A stretch of DNA of 64,000 nt from Aporrectodea caliginosa. Its lineage: Eukaryota; Annelida; Clitellata; Crassiclitellata; Lumbricidae. The notes under the pieces were generated by a model. It was not told the DNA's origin and did not search any database. It saw only the letters and a list, made by a program, of their open reading frames with translations. Numbering within the stretch: the stretch's first letter is position 1; every line of letters starts with the position of its first letter. Below, piece after piece: positions 45,646 to 64,000 of the stretch. A program made the position numbers and the translations under genes. The DNA lies in contig JACEVL010000204.1 in NCBI GenBank assembly GCA_020284085.1, forward strand, positions 367,501 through 431,500. The letters are read 5' to 3'.

Positions 45646-45932
45646 ATTTAAAAATTCAGCCCGTTCATTTTTTCCTAGATCATGACAAACGAGACTGTTG
45701 CAAATCTACGAGTAAAAGCAAAGCTTCCAGTTTGTTCTATATGTATAGGACTACCACCTGTTGTTTTTAAGAACTATGCACCTCATTTGGCAGCTACAGA
45801 CAATTGTTACTAATGTATCTTGTTTAGATTTTTAATATTATTTCGCTTTTAGAAATGAGAATTTATAGTTGGCTAAACCTGAATGCATTTGATAGAGCAT
45901 ATGTACAGCAGGCCTGACTTTCTATCGTCTAG

Positions 45933-45938
45933 AATAAA
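45933..45938 (+). terminator. Polyadenylation signal AATAAA of PTIP
   Basis: A canonical AATAAA about 290 bases after the PTIP stop codon. Cleavage would be expected 10-30 bases downstream. Confidence 0.6.
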
Positions 45939-45987
45939 GAAAAACAGATCTACACATCAAATTGTTCAGAATTTTTACCTTATTGTT

Positions 45988-46440
45988 TATTATTATGCAT
46001 TTATTAAGCACCACTATCAAATGACCAAGCATCAGTCAGTGGTGTTGAGCAACTGTGAGTGAAAGACTTCTTCAAGGTTTCTATCTGGTACCCTGTCAGG
46101 AGGAGACTCGAACCCATACTCTGTGCTCCTGCCGTGCAGCCTGGTCCAACATCTTAGTAGTTAACCCTTCATTTGGATAGCATATACATGTATGTGTGTA
46201 TATAATTGAAGAAAGTAGGTATGATTAGGAGAGGTGTCGTATGTATGTATGAGCACTTGTTATAGCGCCATTTCAGATTTCTACCCAGAGGCGTCCCCGA
46301 CTACAGCGCGGACACTGAATAGTTTCACGCCGGCGCATAAGCAATTTGCGAGTGAAGGACTTGCCCAGGATTACGCGGCGGCAGGTGGAGGCAACCCTCC
46401 GGCTGCAAGGTCCATACCCCTACACCACCGCGCCCCACGT
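45988..46440 (-). mobile_element. Two SINE-like copies (families A-like and C)
   Basis: 45988-46150 matches the AAGCACCACTATCAAATGAC body found at 25552 and 53115 and has a degenerate head. 46240-46440, on the minus strand, begins GGGGCGCGGTGGTGTAGGGG with a box-B-like GAGGGTTGCCTCC and ends near a TATAGCGCC motif. It is a third tRNA-like family (C) seen once here. Confidence 0.55.
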
Positions 46441-47641
46441 CCATATGGGACATAAGCAATCACCAACTTTGAACTCTATCCGTTTATGACTTTACCCTTT
46501 GCATTCGCTTTGCAGAAGTTTGCACTCCAAGGGATAGGTTAGTTACTGTGTCAAAGATGCTGCTTCGTATAAAAGATTACCGTGTTAGGGTTGCCATCAT
46601 GCTTGATCCAGGCTTCGAAATGACCACGACTGGTGTAGTACTAAGGCATGGATTAGGCTACCATGTTGATCATGCAGGGCCAACTGTGGTCGGGGTACTG
46701 TTATACTGTTGCGTCCAGCAAAGCGTCTAATCATACCCAAGTTGGGTATAGACGAAAATGTAGCCGAAGTTTAAAAACAATGCTGCATGAAGTCAGTGCG
46801 CAAATGATGCTAGCATAAGCCCTATTTAATTCGGCAGGTGGCGACTTTGATGCAATAAATGCTAAAGCATAATACTCAATATCAACTCTGCAAGTGTGCT
46901 GTTGTAACTTGTGAGTACGTGTAATGCGTTTAAAGATGCCAAAAGATCTGAATACCCGATTGTTTATATTAAACTCGGATGATTGCAATAAATAAAGGTT
47001 TCATGCGGAACACAAAATGTGCGTATTCCCTGCTTATCAGACCTTCAGCCGGCAGTGGACGAATCCCAAATGGCCACGTAACAGCAGGGTTCGAGGATTA
47101 CTTACGCGCTTAAGCCAGCACCAATTTTAACTGCATTCGCGACGGATACAAAATTAATGCGGTTGAAAGAACTTACACGCTACCGTTAAACGGAGTTCAA
47201 CAGATCGATTGAATACAAGCGCGCTACCTATTAGATCATCAATGGCATACTTAAATTATCAGAGTCAACAGAATTACCTGATTGCGAAAATTAAGCTGTT
47301 ATTCTATCTTAATAAGTTTCTTTCTGAACAATATAAATTGCATACAATAATATAATTTACCAGAATTCAGCTTATTAGCCTACTTACTATTGGACCGCCT
47401 TGCCTTAATTTAGAGCAGCTCCGTGGATTTTATAAGACACAAAAACTTCCGGTTGGCTAATAATGACCGTTGTCACTTAGTTAAAATCGGAGCCAAAAGT
47501 TCAATTAAAATCTAATCCTGAAACACAATTAAGTCACACCAACTCAGTCTGCGCTTAAACATCTTCAGCAGCTGCTTCTATAAGTCGACTACACTTTTAT
47601 TGACCTGTTTGAGTGTATAAAATTAATCACGTTGACAAGAC
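46441..47641. other. Intergenic region upstream of UBE2K
   Basis: No coding exon is found between the SINEs and the UBE2K start. The UBE2K promoter and 5' leader must lie here. I see no confident TATA box or repeat. Confidence 0.4.
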
Positions 47642-53443
<5,802 letters not shown>

Positions 53444-56400
53444 AAAACACGATACCCCGCCGCTAGGTGGAGCCATAGAAAAATATTTGTTCTACCCTTT
53501 GACTGGACTATTTGTATGGCTTTACGTGTGTTTACAAATGATTATAGTTCTCATCTGGACGAGCGAAATTATGCAAATTCTGGTCTAGGCCTGTCTCATT
53601 CAGTAAGTACCCCACTGTTTCGAGTACCTTCCGCCCAGGGGTATCGTAGTATTACTGTCCATGTCGATTTGGGGTACCTGGTTACTGGGAAGCTTCTTTA
53701 GCATACCGTGTACAATATGTTCTGTTTCAATGCTCTCGTGGTGTGGTCATGCTTTTAAAATGGGTACATAGTTTGGTAGTATTGATGTTGATATGCCTGT
53801 CAATACATTGTGGACTCGTTCATGCAAGATCGTCGGGGGGATGAGGTCAGGGGTGCGGTGGGGTGGAGTGGACGTGCCTTACGATGTGACGTGTGTACAC
53901 CAGGTTACGTGTAAACAGGGATGATGAAAAGTCAGTATTTAGTACCACACTGCTGTTCTTGTACAGCACTTTATATACACCAGTACGCATGTTAAGTTAG
54001 TAGCTTTGGGGACGTGACAATACTTCACATTAAGCAGAACGGCTTCTCAACTGCGAGCGCGTAAACGAGTCCACACTAGTTTCTTACAACAATGACACCA
54101 CGTTTGGCTCTGTTTCGCACGTTGACAGAACCACGCTTGGACTTACAAAATTTGTATAAATCTGTACAGTTGTGTCGCATTGTTACGAAACCTTGCCTCG
54201 GCAATTGTAAGTACGGTACATGGATAAATTAGTCAATTTAAGACAGATTGGGTTTCTTACCGAACTGTCTCGCTTTTTTTACATAAATCAGCGTCTGTGG
54301 CTGCTCTGGTCATTTTAGCTGTCGTGTGAGGTTGTGAAATAGAACGGATGTGAATGGTAATATCAGGAGCACAGCGAATGTAACCAACCTTAAATTGGTG
54401 GATCAGTGTTTTTCATATCTGTGTTGGTCTCTGCTTTAACCTAACCTAACATTGGAGTTCCAAAACATGAAATCTTTTCAAATTCTGTGTAGTTTCCAGT
54501 TGTTCACGAACTGTTCTGCAATCAGGTGGTTATTTGAACAGTTTCACGTGAGCATACACTAGGCAATGGTTTAACAGTTTCCTGTATAGGAATACACTGT
54601 ATTTACATTTTTCAGTTTGAAAGCAGTGCTTGGATATCAATGAACTGGACTTTGCTGTTCCTTCCGATTTGAGATCCTAGATACGGTTCTAGATGTTCTT
54701 TTGCTTTCCTTCAACATGGCTCCTCTTCTGTTGACCCCATGGTGGCACTCAACCTCTGATGTTTGACCTTTAGTGTATGTACTTAACAATATAACACAAT
54801 TCCTTCTCCAGCCATGCAACGTTTCCGGAACAACCTCGTTGTTTTAGAACTGTTATTGTCTAGGTGTGTCAGCCAAAGAACCAACAACAAGAGACCGAAG
54901 AAGAATGCAGAGAACATACATCGATCAGATTACTTTACATTACTAACTGCTGTGAATGTAATTGTAAACTTGTTGTCCAAGCGATGATTGATTTTGCATC
55001 AGTTCCTGTGGGGGGAATGCACGTTATGTTTTCATGCCTGAAGGGGGTATGTTTTAAGCTGTGTAATAATAATAATATAATTTAATGTCATGTATGCGTT
55101 ACTTATGTGACTTTGTCTACAGCATGTGTTGGGTTTCTTCAGACAGAAATTCTTTTAGACCTGTGCCATCTGACCAGATGGAGTTCTGAAGCCTAAATTA
55201 TTTCAAAATCTGTGTATAGTTCGTTCAGACCTGTAGCTTCGAGGAACTGTTTGGCCTTCGTTGGAGCTGTTTGAGGACATCCAAATAAAGAAACTGAACG
55301 TTATTTGCTTAAAGTGTGTTCAGTTCAAAATTGACCGAACGCCTGAGCTCAATTTAGAATGCCGCTTGCCAGTGCATATATTAACGGATTTGGACTACTG
55401 GGACAAAGTCTGCTACTGTACTTCCACTGTTATTGGAAACTAACATGAAAGTAGAGTATTACCTAGGACAAATCACCAAAACTACTGGGACATATTATAG
55501 AACTACTGGGGCAAATCCTAAAACTCCTGAGACATTTGTCCCAGTTGTTACACAGTTAAAATATGCACTGCCGGCGCATGCTTTCCTCGACTAGACGACC
55601 ATCCCAAATGAAATGCTTATAAACAGCTTCTTAGGGCGCAATATAAATGTACATGTATCCGTTAAAGACTGTTAAAATGTTGCCGTCTTACGTTATCAGG
55701 ACCTTGCGCACCTTTCAATGAGATTTTTATAGACATCAACACTGTCCATGGTTTGAATTGTCAAATTTGAACTGGGTGAAGGGGTGGGGTTGACAATTCT
55801 TACATGTCTGGATGTTCCAACAGAATTATTTACTTTAATCCTAAAACCAGTATAACCAGTATACCTGCTAAATTGTAGTGTGTGTAGCTGTACTCGATCC
55901 TTAGCTGTGTCCATAAGATCAAGCAATGAAAAATACTGACTGGAAAACTCTTGAATTTTATTTTTAGGAAGCTTTCTTTATTTATAGCTGTAGCAAAAAC
56001 TTATGACTTAAATTAATGACCAAATGAAACCCATAAACACGGAAGTGGGTATGAAAGAAAAATACATGGAACCACTGAAAGCTCTGCTGGGGTTTTATTT
56101 AACCCTAAGGTAACTTTTGGAAATTAACTGAAGAGGTTCAAAAATGAATTGGGGGTTGAACTTTCTACCATAAACCCCATGGGAGAGGTGTTGGAGTAAT
56201 GGTAACAATCTGATACGAAGAGCAGAAGATCAGCACGGATACGGGATCACTTCGCGCAACCCTCCCAAAAGTACCCCGGACAATTCAATCCCTGACACTG
56301 CCCTTGCTTAAGTTGCTTTGCTGAAACGAAATTGAAAGCCCGAGCTGCAATCGTGAAGAGATATTTTGCTTATAGCTTTATCACGTGCATGGCTAGTCCT

Positions 56401-57318
56401 CGCCCTTCCCCGCTTATAGTCCCACTTACGATTTCTGATCTCAGTTTAGTACCCTAGCTCGTTAGGGGAAAAGAAATCTGTTCTGGGGCTCGATCCTTCA
56501 TGATTCTTCGTTGGACCTTTCTAGAAAGGCGCTATGTAATAGCCTATGCTTAGATACAACGACACGGTGCTTGGCATCGACCTGTAGGCCTACAATCAGA
56601 TTCACTGACCATTCTCCGGTAAAGGCTGTAATAAATGCGTTAAATAGGCATATCAAAATTCAATAAATAAATTATGACTGCCGCTATCAGCTAATTATAC
56701 ACTCATATTGCATTATTTCCATCATCAATCTGTTGCATTTTATATAAAAGCTCCAGCTGAAAATGTTGACATTACTCTATAGATCTACGCTTTTCAACTA
56801 TTGCCTTATGAATAGTCGTTCTTGTTAATAAGCTGTTCCCTGCGCTTGGAGATTACGACCTTCTTCATCTAATAACTTAATTACAGTTGCCATCGATCTG
56901 CGTTTCCTAGCTTTAATTACTACGCCTTTGTAGCTACTGCAATATTGAATATGACAAAATGATGAGCTTAATGTTGACGTTGCTTGTCGCGTTTTATTAA
57001 CGTTCTAAGCCTAGGGAACGGAACAGTCTCGATCCCAGCTACAATCCGTCAATGTTCATCTGCTACTCAATTTAAATCAAAATTAAAAACTTATCTATTC
57101 TCATTACAGTATGACTAAAAACACAGCGCAACGCGCTCTCGTGCAAGACTTGTCTTGTTAAAGCGCGTTATAAATGTCTAATTGTATTGTATTGTATTGT
57201 ATTGTATTGTCTACAATTTCTTTCAATGACATATTCTGAGATCCGGCGCATAAGAAATAGAATTGAGACTATCTGTTTTTCGCTGCCATCATAATGCTAA
57301 CATTAGTCTTTGAATGCG
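53444..57318. other. UBE2K 3' UTR and intergenic region before RPS14
   Basis: The start must be UBE2K 3' UTR. AATAAA at 55283-55288 is a candidate distal polyadenylation signal. I find no further exon with domain support. The only clear repeat is the LINE 3' end at 57000-57213. Confidence 0.45.
57000..57213 (+). mobile_element. LINE 3' end with (ATTGT)n tail
   Basis: The frame ending IPATIRQCSSATQFKSKL then KTYLFS and a stop at 57113 is the usual C-terminus of CR1-like LINEs. The 3' UTR has GCGCGTTATAAATGTCTAAT and a (TTGTA)n tail. Only the last coding residues and the 3' UTR remain. Confidence 0.75.
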
Positions 57319-57378
57319 AGCGGAAGTCCTGTGCTTGTTCTTTTACCCTGTGTAGCTAAACGGAGATTTAGGTCTTCA
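57319..57378 (+). promoter_or_regulatory. Putative RPS14 promoter edge and non-coding exon 1 (TOP-like)
   Basis: GCGGAAGTCC at 57319-57328 is an ETS-type site. About 15 bases on, CTTTTACCC at 57340-57348 could be the 5' terminal oligopyrimidine start usual for ribosomal-protein mRNAs. The leader exon would end at 57378 before GTAAGT and join the acceptor AG at 57842-57843. The arrangement follows known TOP promoters; the transcription start itself is inferred. Confidence 0.45.
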
Positions 57379-57854
57379 GTAAGTATTTCACAAAATTACA
57401 CAAAATTAACGTTTAAGGTTAGCAAAAATCTACTCGTTTCAACGCCATATGATCGCCAATACGTCCTACTGAAACGGTTAAATCTGATCCAGTTCATTTC
57501 TGCGTATTTTAATGGTTTTATTTGGTCACTTTACCACGTGCGCATATTGTTCACACGTCCAAAATGGCTGAAATAAATCGACCTTCTTAGTGACAAATCC
57601 ATTCGAAAGAGCAAAATTCACAAATTAAACACGCGTTGCACAGTTCCACTAAAACAGAGGATTTTAAAGTAAGAAAAGCATGGTTTAATAATCCAGTTAA
57701 CATCTTTTAGTGTGTTATTTGCAGAGTGTAGAAAAACCACCATGTAATGCTACAACTAAACTTGCTAAAAATCGACTTAAGTTATTTATAGTCGTTGATA
57801 TTCAGCAAAATTGAGGTTAAGTTTTGGTGTTTTGTCTTTCTAGGCGTGTCAATT

Positions 57855-60164
<2,310 letters not shown>

Positions 60165-60264
60165 ATTAGTGCAAGACAGCTGCTGGTCTTGATAGGCGAA
60201 GTCTTGAGAAACAGCGTAAAATTATGGCATAAACGTTTGAGTTTTGTTGTGGACTCTCAACCAG

Positions 60265-60270
60265 AATAAA
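60265..60270 (+). terminator. Polyadenylation signal AATAAA of RPS14
   Basis: A canonical hexamer 100 bases after the stop codon, followed by TG-rich sequence suited to a downstream element. Confidence 0.8.
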
Positions 60271-61530
60271 CGGAACAGTGCCTCCAGTTATGAGTTTCAT
60301 TGTGTTTTTGGTCAGAGTTGTGTAGTCTCATTTGAATTGGATTATGGATTTCAAGTTGAGATGAAAGATTTCTTGGCTATTGTAATTTAAAATAATGTAT
60401 TAATCTGAACATGGTTTCCACGTAAGGTTAGGCCAAACAAATTAACATTTCTGCTTGAAATGGTGGTGGGATCCGAGTTCAGATGGTGATTACATGTACA
60501 TGTAATTCCGAATGCTTTGGGGATTTGAGGAATTGCTATAAGTTTCAGCAATTGCATTCTTTTAACAAGTGTTTCGATGGCAGGTTAGCATGGTGTCCAT
60601 AAAGGATATTTGCAAAAAGGCAATGAACATTACTAATGACAAACCAATTGAGTACAGACTACTTGCTGTCTGCCATCTGATTGAAGTTGGTTCTTAAGGC
60701 AGTACTTTTAATAAACTATGGAATTTGGATGTGGACGCCTGTGCTGGTCATATAACTCGCCTTGAATGACCCATAGATTCTCTGAAAAGCGTGAGCCAAG
60801 TTGTGCCTTTTAAAATTTGTTTTAAACTTCTGGCATCAGAGTTCTTCCATGTTAAGAAATTGCTGGTTAGTTTATACCAAATACAGTAGACTGTAGTATG
60901 TCTAGAATGCTTGCCTACAGAATTTAATGTAGTACATGGGGATTCACTGTTGCCAAACAGACAATTCTACATGTATTCGAAGACCACAGTACTGTCTGGC
61001 TGTTCACAGCGACAGCTTTAGTGTCCCTTTTACGTTAACTTAATTGTAGCCACAGTACGTTAGCAGATAGGTAATTTCTGTTTCACACATAAGATAGCAT
61101 CCCTACCTCCTTTATCCAGACTTGGGACTGGCAACACATGGAAATACCAGTGGCTAGTTTATGACTGCCAGGGCAGTTGATCCTTGATGTGTCTTACTCC
61201 GTACCATTGTCTTGCTTAATTATACCTTTGAATAGCCAAATTACACGTACATAATTATTGTCTTTGGATAAACTTAAATCTACGGACGGGGATACAGCCT
61301 CCCTGCTTGCAACAAGACGACAGAATATGAGCTAGTCAAAGAAGAACACCAACCACTAGACTCTTGCATATCCCCATACCAAATAACCACAAAGTGAACA
61401 TTTAAATATTTAATACAAACATCGAAACCTATAAAAATGAAATGGCGTGGTCTGCGTCCGTCTGTGGTTTCAACCAACAGTAACTAAAGTTCAGGAAAGC
61501 CATGCCGATTTTCCACGATTGTATCAATGT
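60271..61530. other. Spacer between convergent RPS14 and DDX21-like genes
   Basis: About 1.26 kb with no coding signal. A partial M2 repeat lies at 61094-61131 (CCTCCTTTATCCAG, TTGGGACTGGCA). The 3' UTR of the minus-strand helicase gene must lie in the right part. Confidence 0.45.
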
Positions 61531-63553
61531 CTAGGAATCTTGTTCAGATCTGTCTGGACCCTGGTAACGAGAATTACTCCTTGACGATGGATAAAATTTC
61601 CTGTTGCTTTGTTTACGAGGATCAAACTTAGCGTAGTCTGGATTTCGTCCATAAATAATGTCTTCGTCATCCTCGTACAGTGAGCCTTTTGCTTTCATGT
61701 ATCTACTTGTTACACCGGTGCGCTTGTTATTCCATGGCTTGTTATTCCATGGCTTAGAGTCACCATTCGAGTTGCTTCTTGGTGGAAAGGAAGTTTCTAG
61801 TAGTTCCGGCAGTTCTGATGCGATGCTGAGGTTGTCATATTTTCCATTTTGCCAGCGTTCCTCGATCATGCTGTCGTATGTTGACGGAATATCAAAAACA
61901 CAGCCCTTCAATGAAAAAAGAATATTTTTAACAATCTCCAAAGTATTAAAAGGCAAGGTCACTGAGGAATTTCAAAAGCTGCTGCTCAGTACTGGCCACC
62001 TATGATTCACGCAACCACAAATGAAACTTCCGTAGAGCACCAAGTTGCCGACATTGCGGAAACTCTTCTGGAATGCTTTTAAGCAGGCCCAGACAAACCT
62101 GATTGTCATCAGCGGCCCCATCCTGATAAGAATGGACACCATGTTGTATTTTGGCTACCATTCTGTTCTGGCAACGTTTTATAACAACTTCCGGTTCATA
62201 GTTTGTTTCATAGTTATAAATGTCATACATGAAGAAATTTTTCAGGTACTGTCTTATTTTTACTATTGTCTTTGCCTAGATTTATATCTACAAACAGGGA
62301 GATCACCAAAAACTCATTAGCAGTATATGTGGAGTACGATAGAGCCTGATGTGAATAGGCCACTTACTTTGAACCTCGGATATATTGAACTGACAAGGTT
62401 CCACTGAACTTCAATATAACTAAGATTAGGTATGGTAGTTATTATATTACACAGAGGTGAGAGATAAAAAAATACTGCAATGACAACAGTTTTAAGAAAA
62501 AAACCAAAGAATCTTAACCTGTTTATCAGCACAGAAGCGCATTCCAGTAATCGTTTCTGTGACATCGGCTGGGATGTGCCTTTGAAGCGATCGCCAGGCA
62601 TAGCTGAGCCTGTTCATATCGGATGTTGTTCTGAAGAGGTACGTCGTGTAGCCCTAGAAGTATCAAGAGCCAAAATGAAAAACGGTTTCAACCACTGCTC
62701 TGCGCTAATTAGCCATTTTAAAAAGCGGCAAATTAATAAAAAAAATAACAAGGGTAACAATAGTGGTCAAGATTTTAAATTCAATCTAATTCAATTACTT
62801 CTATAGCCCTAATCATAATGCACACGGTGTCAGTTAATGTTTGTGTCATAGCCCAGAACCATTCGAGCAAAATGGTTGAATTCAAATATGTCAGTGAAAC
62901 CAAATTTAAACAGATGGTGGCACAAATAATATGTATCAAAACACTATAGTTGGCATCTCAAAAAGCACTGCAAAAATGGCTATCGAAGAGATCTTAAAAG
63001 ATGCAACTTGGATAACAATAGTTACAGTTTCGGGAGTAAAAACAGAGAATAATGATCTCTGAGAACGATATTAACAAACAACGAATCGCACATACGGTGC
63101 GTGAGGTGAGAATAGATCTTTGTTTGTCACTGGTCGACCCAGAGATAACTGCAAGAGCAGCGGCCAAAGCTGGAACAGCTCCACGCTCGGCAATGATCGT
63201 TTCTGCAATTTTCTTAAAATTCTCGACCGTAGCTTCCGAAACCAGTTTCAAAGAGCTATAACAAAAAACACATACAAGTCAGATTCAACAGATTTCAAAT
63301 TTATTACATACTCTAGCTGTTGCACATCTTTACGAGCTTCTCTGAGGGTTCTAGTATCAAGCTATGGTCGAGTTTTCAGCCTCCCAATACATGAAAATAA
63401 CGCATGATTTGGCAGAGTACTGTTTGGTCGAAACACGACAATGGCTGTCACGTTAAAATGATGACAGAGTGTTGCTAACCTGGCGGCATCCTCTGCTGAA
63501 GCTGCCATGATCTCGGACTGTGATGGTGCGGCCATCTTCTTAAAGGAGAAACC
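61531..63553 (-). CDS. DDX21: DDX21/DDX50-type nucleolar DEAD-box RNA helicase, C-terminal exons only
   Basis: DDX21/DDX50 are nucleolar RNA helicases acting in rRNA transcription and processing (family knowledge). Only the 3' part is in the window. Exons in transcript order: 63553-63480, 63350-63312, 63255-63096, 62653-62519, 61905-61531; junction phases 2, 2, 0 and 0 fit with GT-AG introns. Seen: GFSFKKMAAPSQSEIMAAS, matching the region just after the helicase core; LDSLKLVSEATVENFKKIAE; ERGAVPALAAALAVISG; then the GUCT domain with RSILTSRTGYTTYLF, LSYAWRSLQRHIP, and GCVFDIPSTYDSMIEERW; a C-terminal tail rich in Arg, Ser, Asn and Lys, with one duplicated KPWNN. The vertebrate tail is Gly/Arg-rich, so this one differs. 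The helicase core would lie beyond 64000. DDX21 and DDX50 cannot be told apart here. Confidence 0.9.
62099..62248 (-). other. Possible in-frame cassette exon of the DDX21-like gene
   Basis: Within the last intron, a 150-nt open stretch is bounded by CAG before 62248 and GTTTGT after 62099. It enters and leaves in phase 0, so its inclusion would add 50 residues without a stop. The acceptor lacks a pyrimidine tract and the insertion would split the GUCT domain, so chance is quite possible. Confidence 0.25.
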
Positions 63554-64000
63554 CTGCAGAGAAAATACATTCGTCAACAATTCACAGCAAACGGGTTTTG
63601 GTTCACGGAAGTCCATTTAAACGAAACTACGCAAATATCAACAGCAGCTAATTATCTCACTCAAATTTTTGTTGTTTTGCAATGCAAATTATTATTTATT
63701 CCTTCAGGGGTGTGCGATGCAGTGATATTTTACTTCTCAAAATAATTCCTAATTCAGTTTTAATTCAGTTCTGTGTCCTTGAATTTTACTTCTAATTCTA
63801 ATTTTACTTCACAAATAATTTTACTTATCATTCCTATTTTAGTTCTCAATTAATTTTACTTCTTATTTTAGTTTTCCAAATAATTATTAATTTCAGTGCA
63901 GTAAAAAGTAGACTATTTCAACGTTACTACATGCATGTATAAGATATCTTTGTTAAATTTCAAGAACACTCTCATTTCCAGAGATTTTTTCATGCGATTT
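63554..64000. other. Intron of the DDX21-like gene, right window edge
   Basis: The sequence upstream of the first visible exon has no further helicase exon. It contains TTTTACTTCT-rich degenerate repeats (63725-63870). Confidence 0.5.

Overview
This window is nuclear DNA of an animal. It is AT-rich and full of microsatellites, minisatellites, tRNA-derived SINEs and LINE fragments. It carries five intron-rich protein genes whose exons join with GT-AG (once GC-AG) splice sites and match conserved metazoan families. The style suggests an invertebrate, probably marine, but nothing here fixes the phylum and I do not name a species.

Layout. Positions 1-26,200 hold no gene I can support. A tandem satellite with nested hairpins fills 1-2,945. 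Then come a roughly 1.1 kb terminal-inverted-repeat transposon (4,580-5,702), a probable hAT element (5,964-6,679), long (TG)n, (CATA)n, (TATG)n and (GGAT)n tracts, a nearly 1 kb 17-bp minisatellite (12,828-13,815), a 159-bp hAT-type MITE with a perfect 8-bp target duplication (20,495-20,653), and a 5'-truncated LINE with a reverse transcriptase (minus strand, 21,900-23,312). A short dispersed family built on GTTTAACGAC and GTTGACGTC recurs through this part.

Positions 26,253-63,553 hold the genes. GIPC (PDZ adaptor) is on the minus strand in five exons. PTIP/PAXIP1 (six-BRCT DNA-damage and chromatin adaptor) is on the plus strand in 20 exons. The two are head to head about 1.1 kb apart. UBE2K (E2 ubiquitin-conjugating enzyme with UBA domain) is plus, six exons. 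RPS14 (small-subunit ribosomal protein uS11) is plus, with four coding exons and an inferred non-coding first exon. The last five exons of a DDX21/DDX50-type nucleolar RNA helicase are on the minus strand, convergent with RPS14 and cut by the window edge. The genes have unrelated jobs and are not an operon.

Most notable: PTIP exon 9 is frameshifted relative to both neighbours, explicable by loss of one copy of an 8-bp direct repeat. PTIP exon 2 runs into a seven-copy 39-bp minisatellite that repeats the splice donor and an acceptor-like site. Several TIR elements can be delimited to the base with their target duplications. No bacterial-type system, CRISPR array or operon is present.
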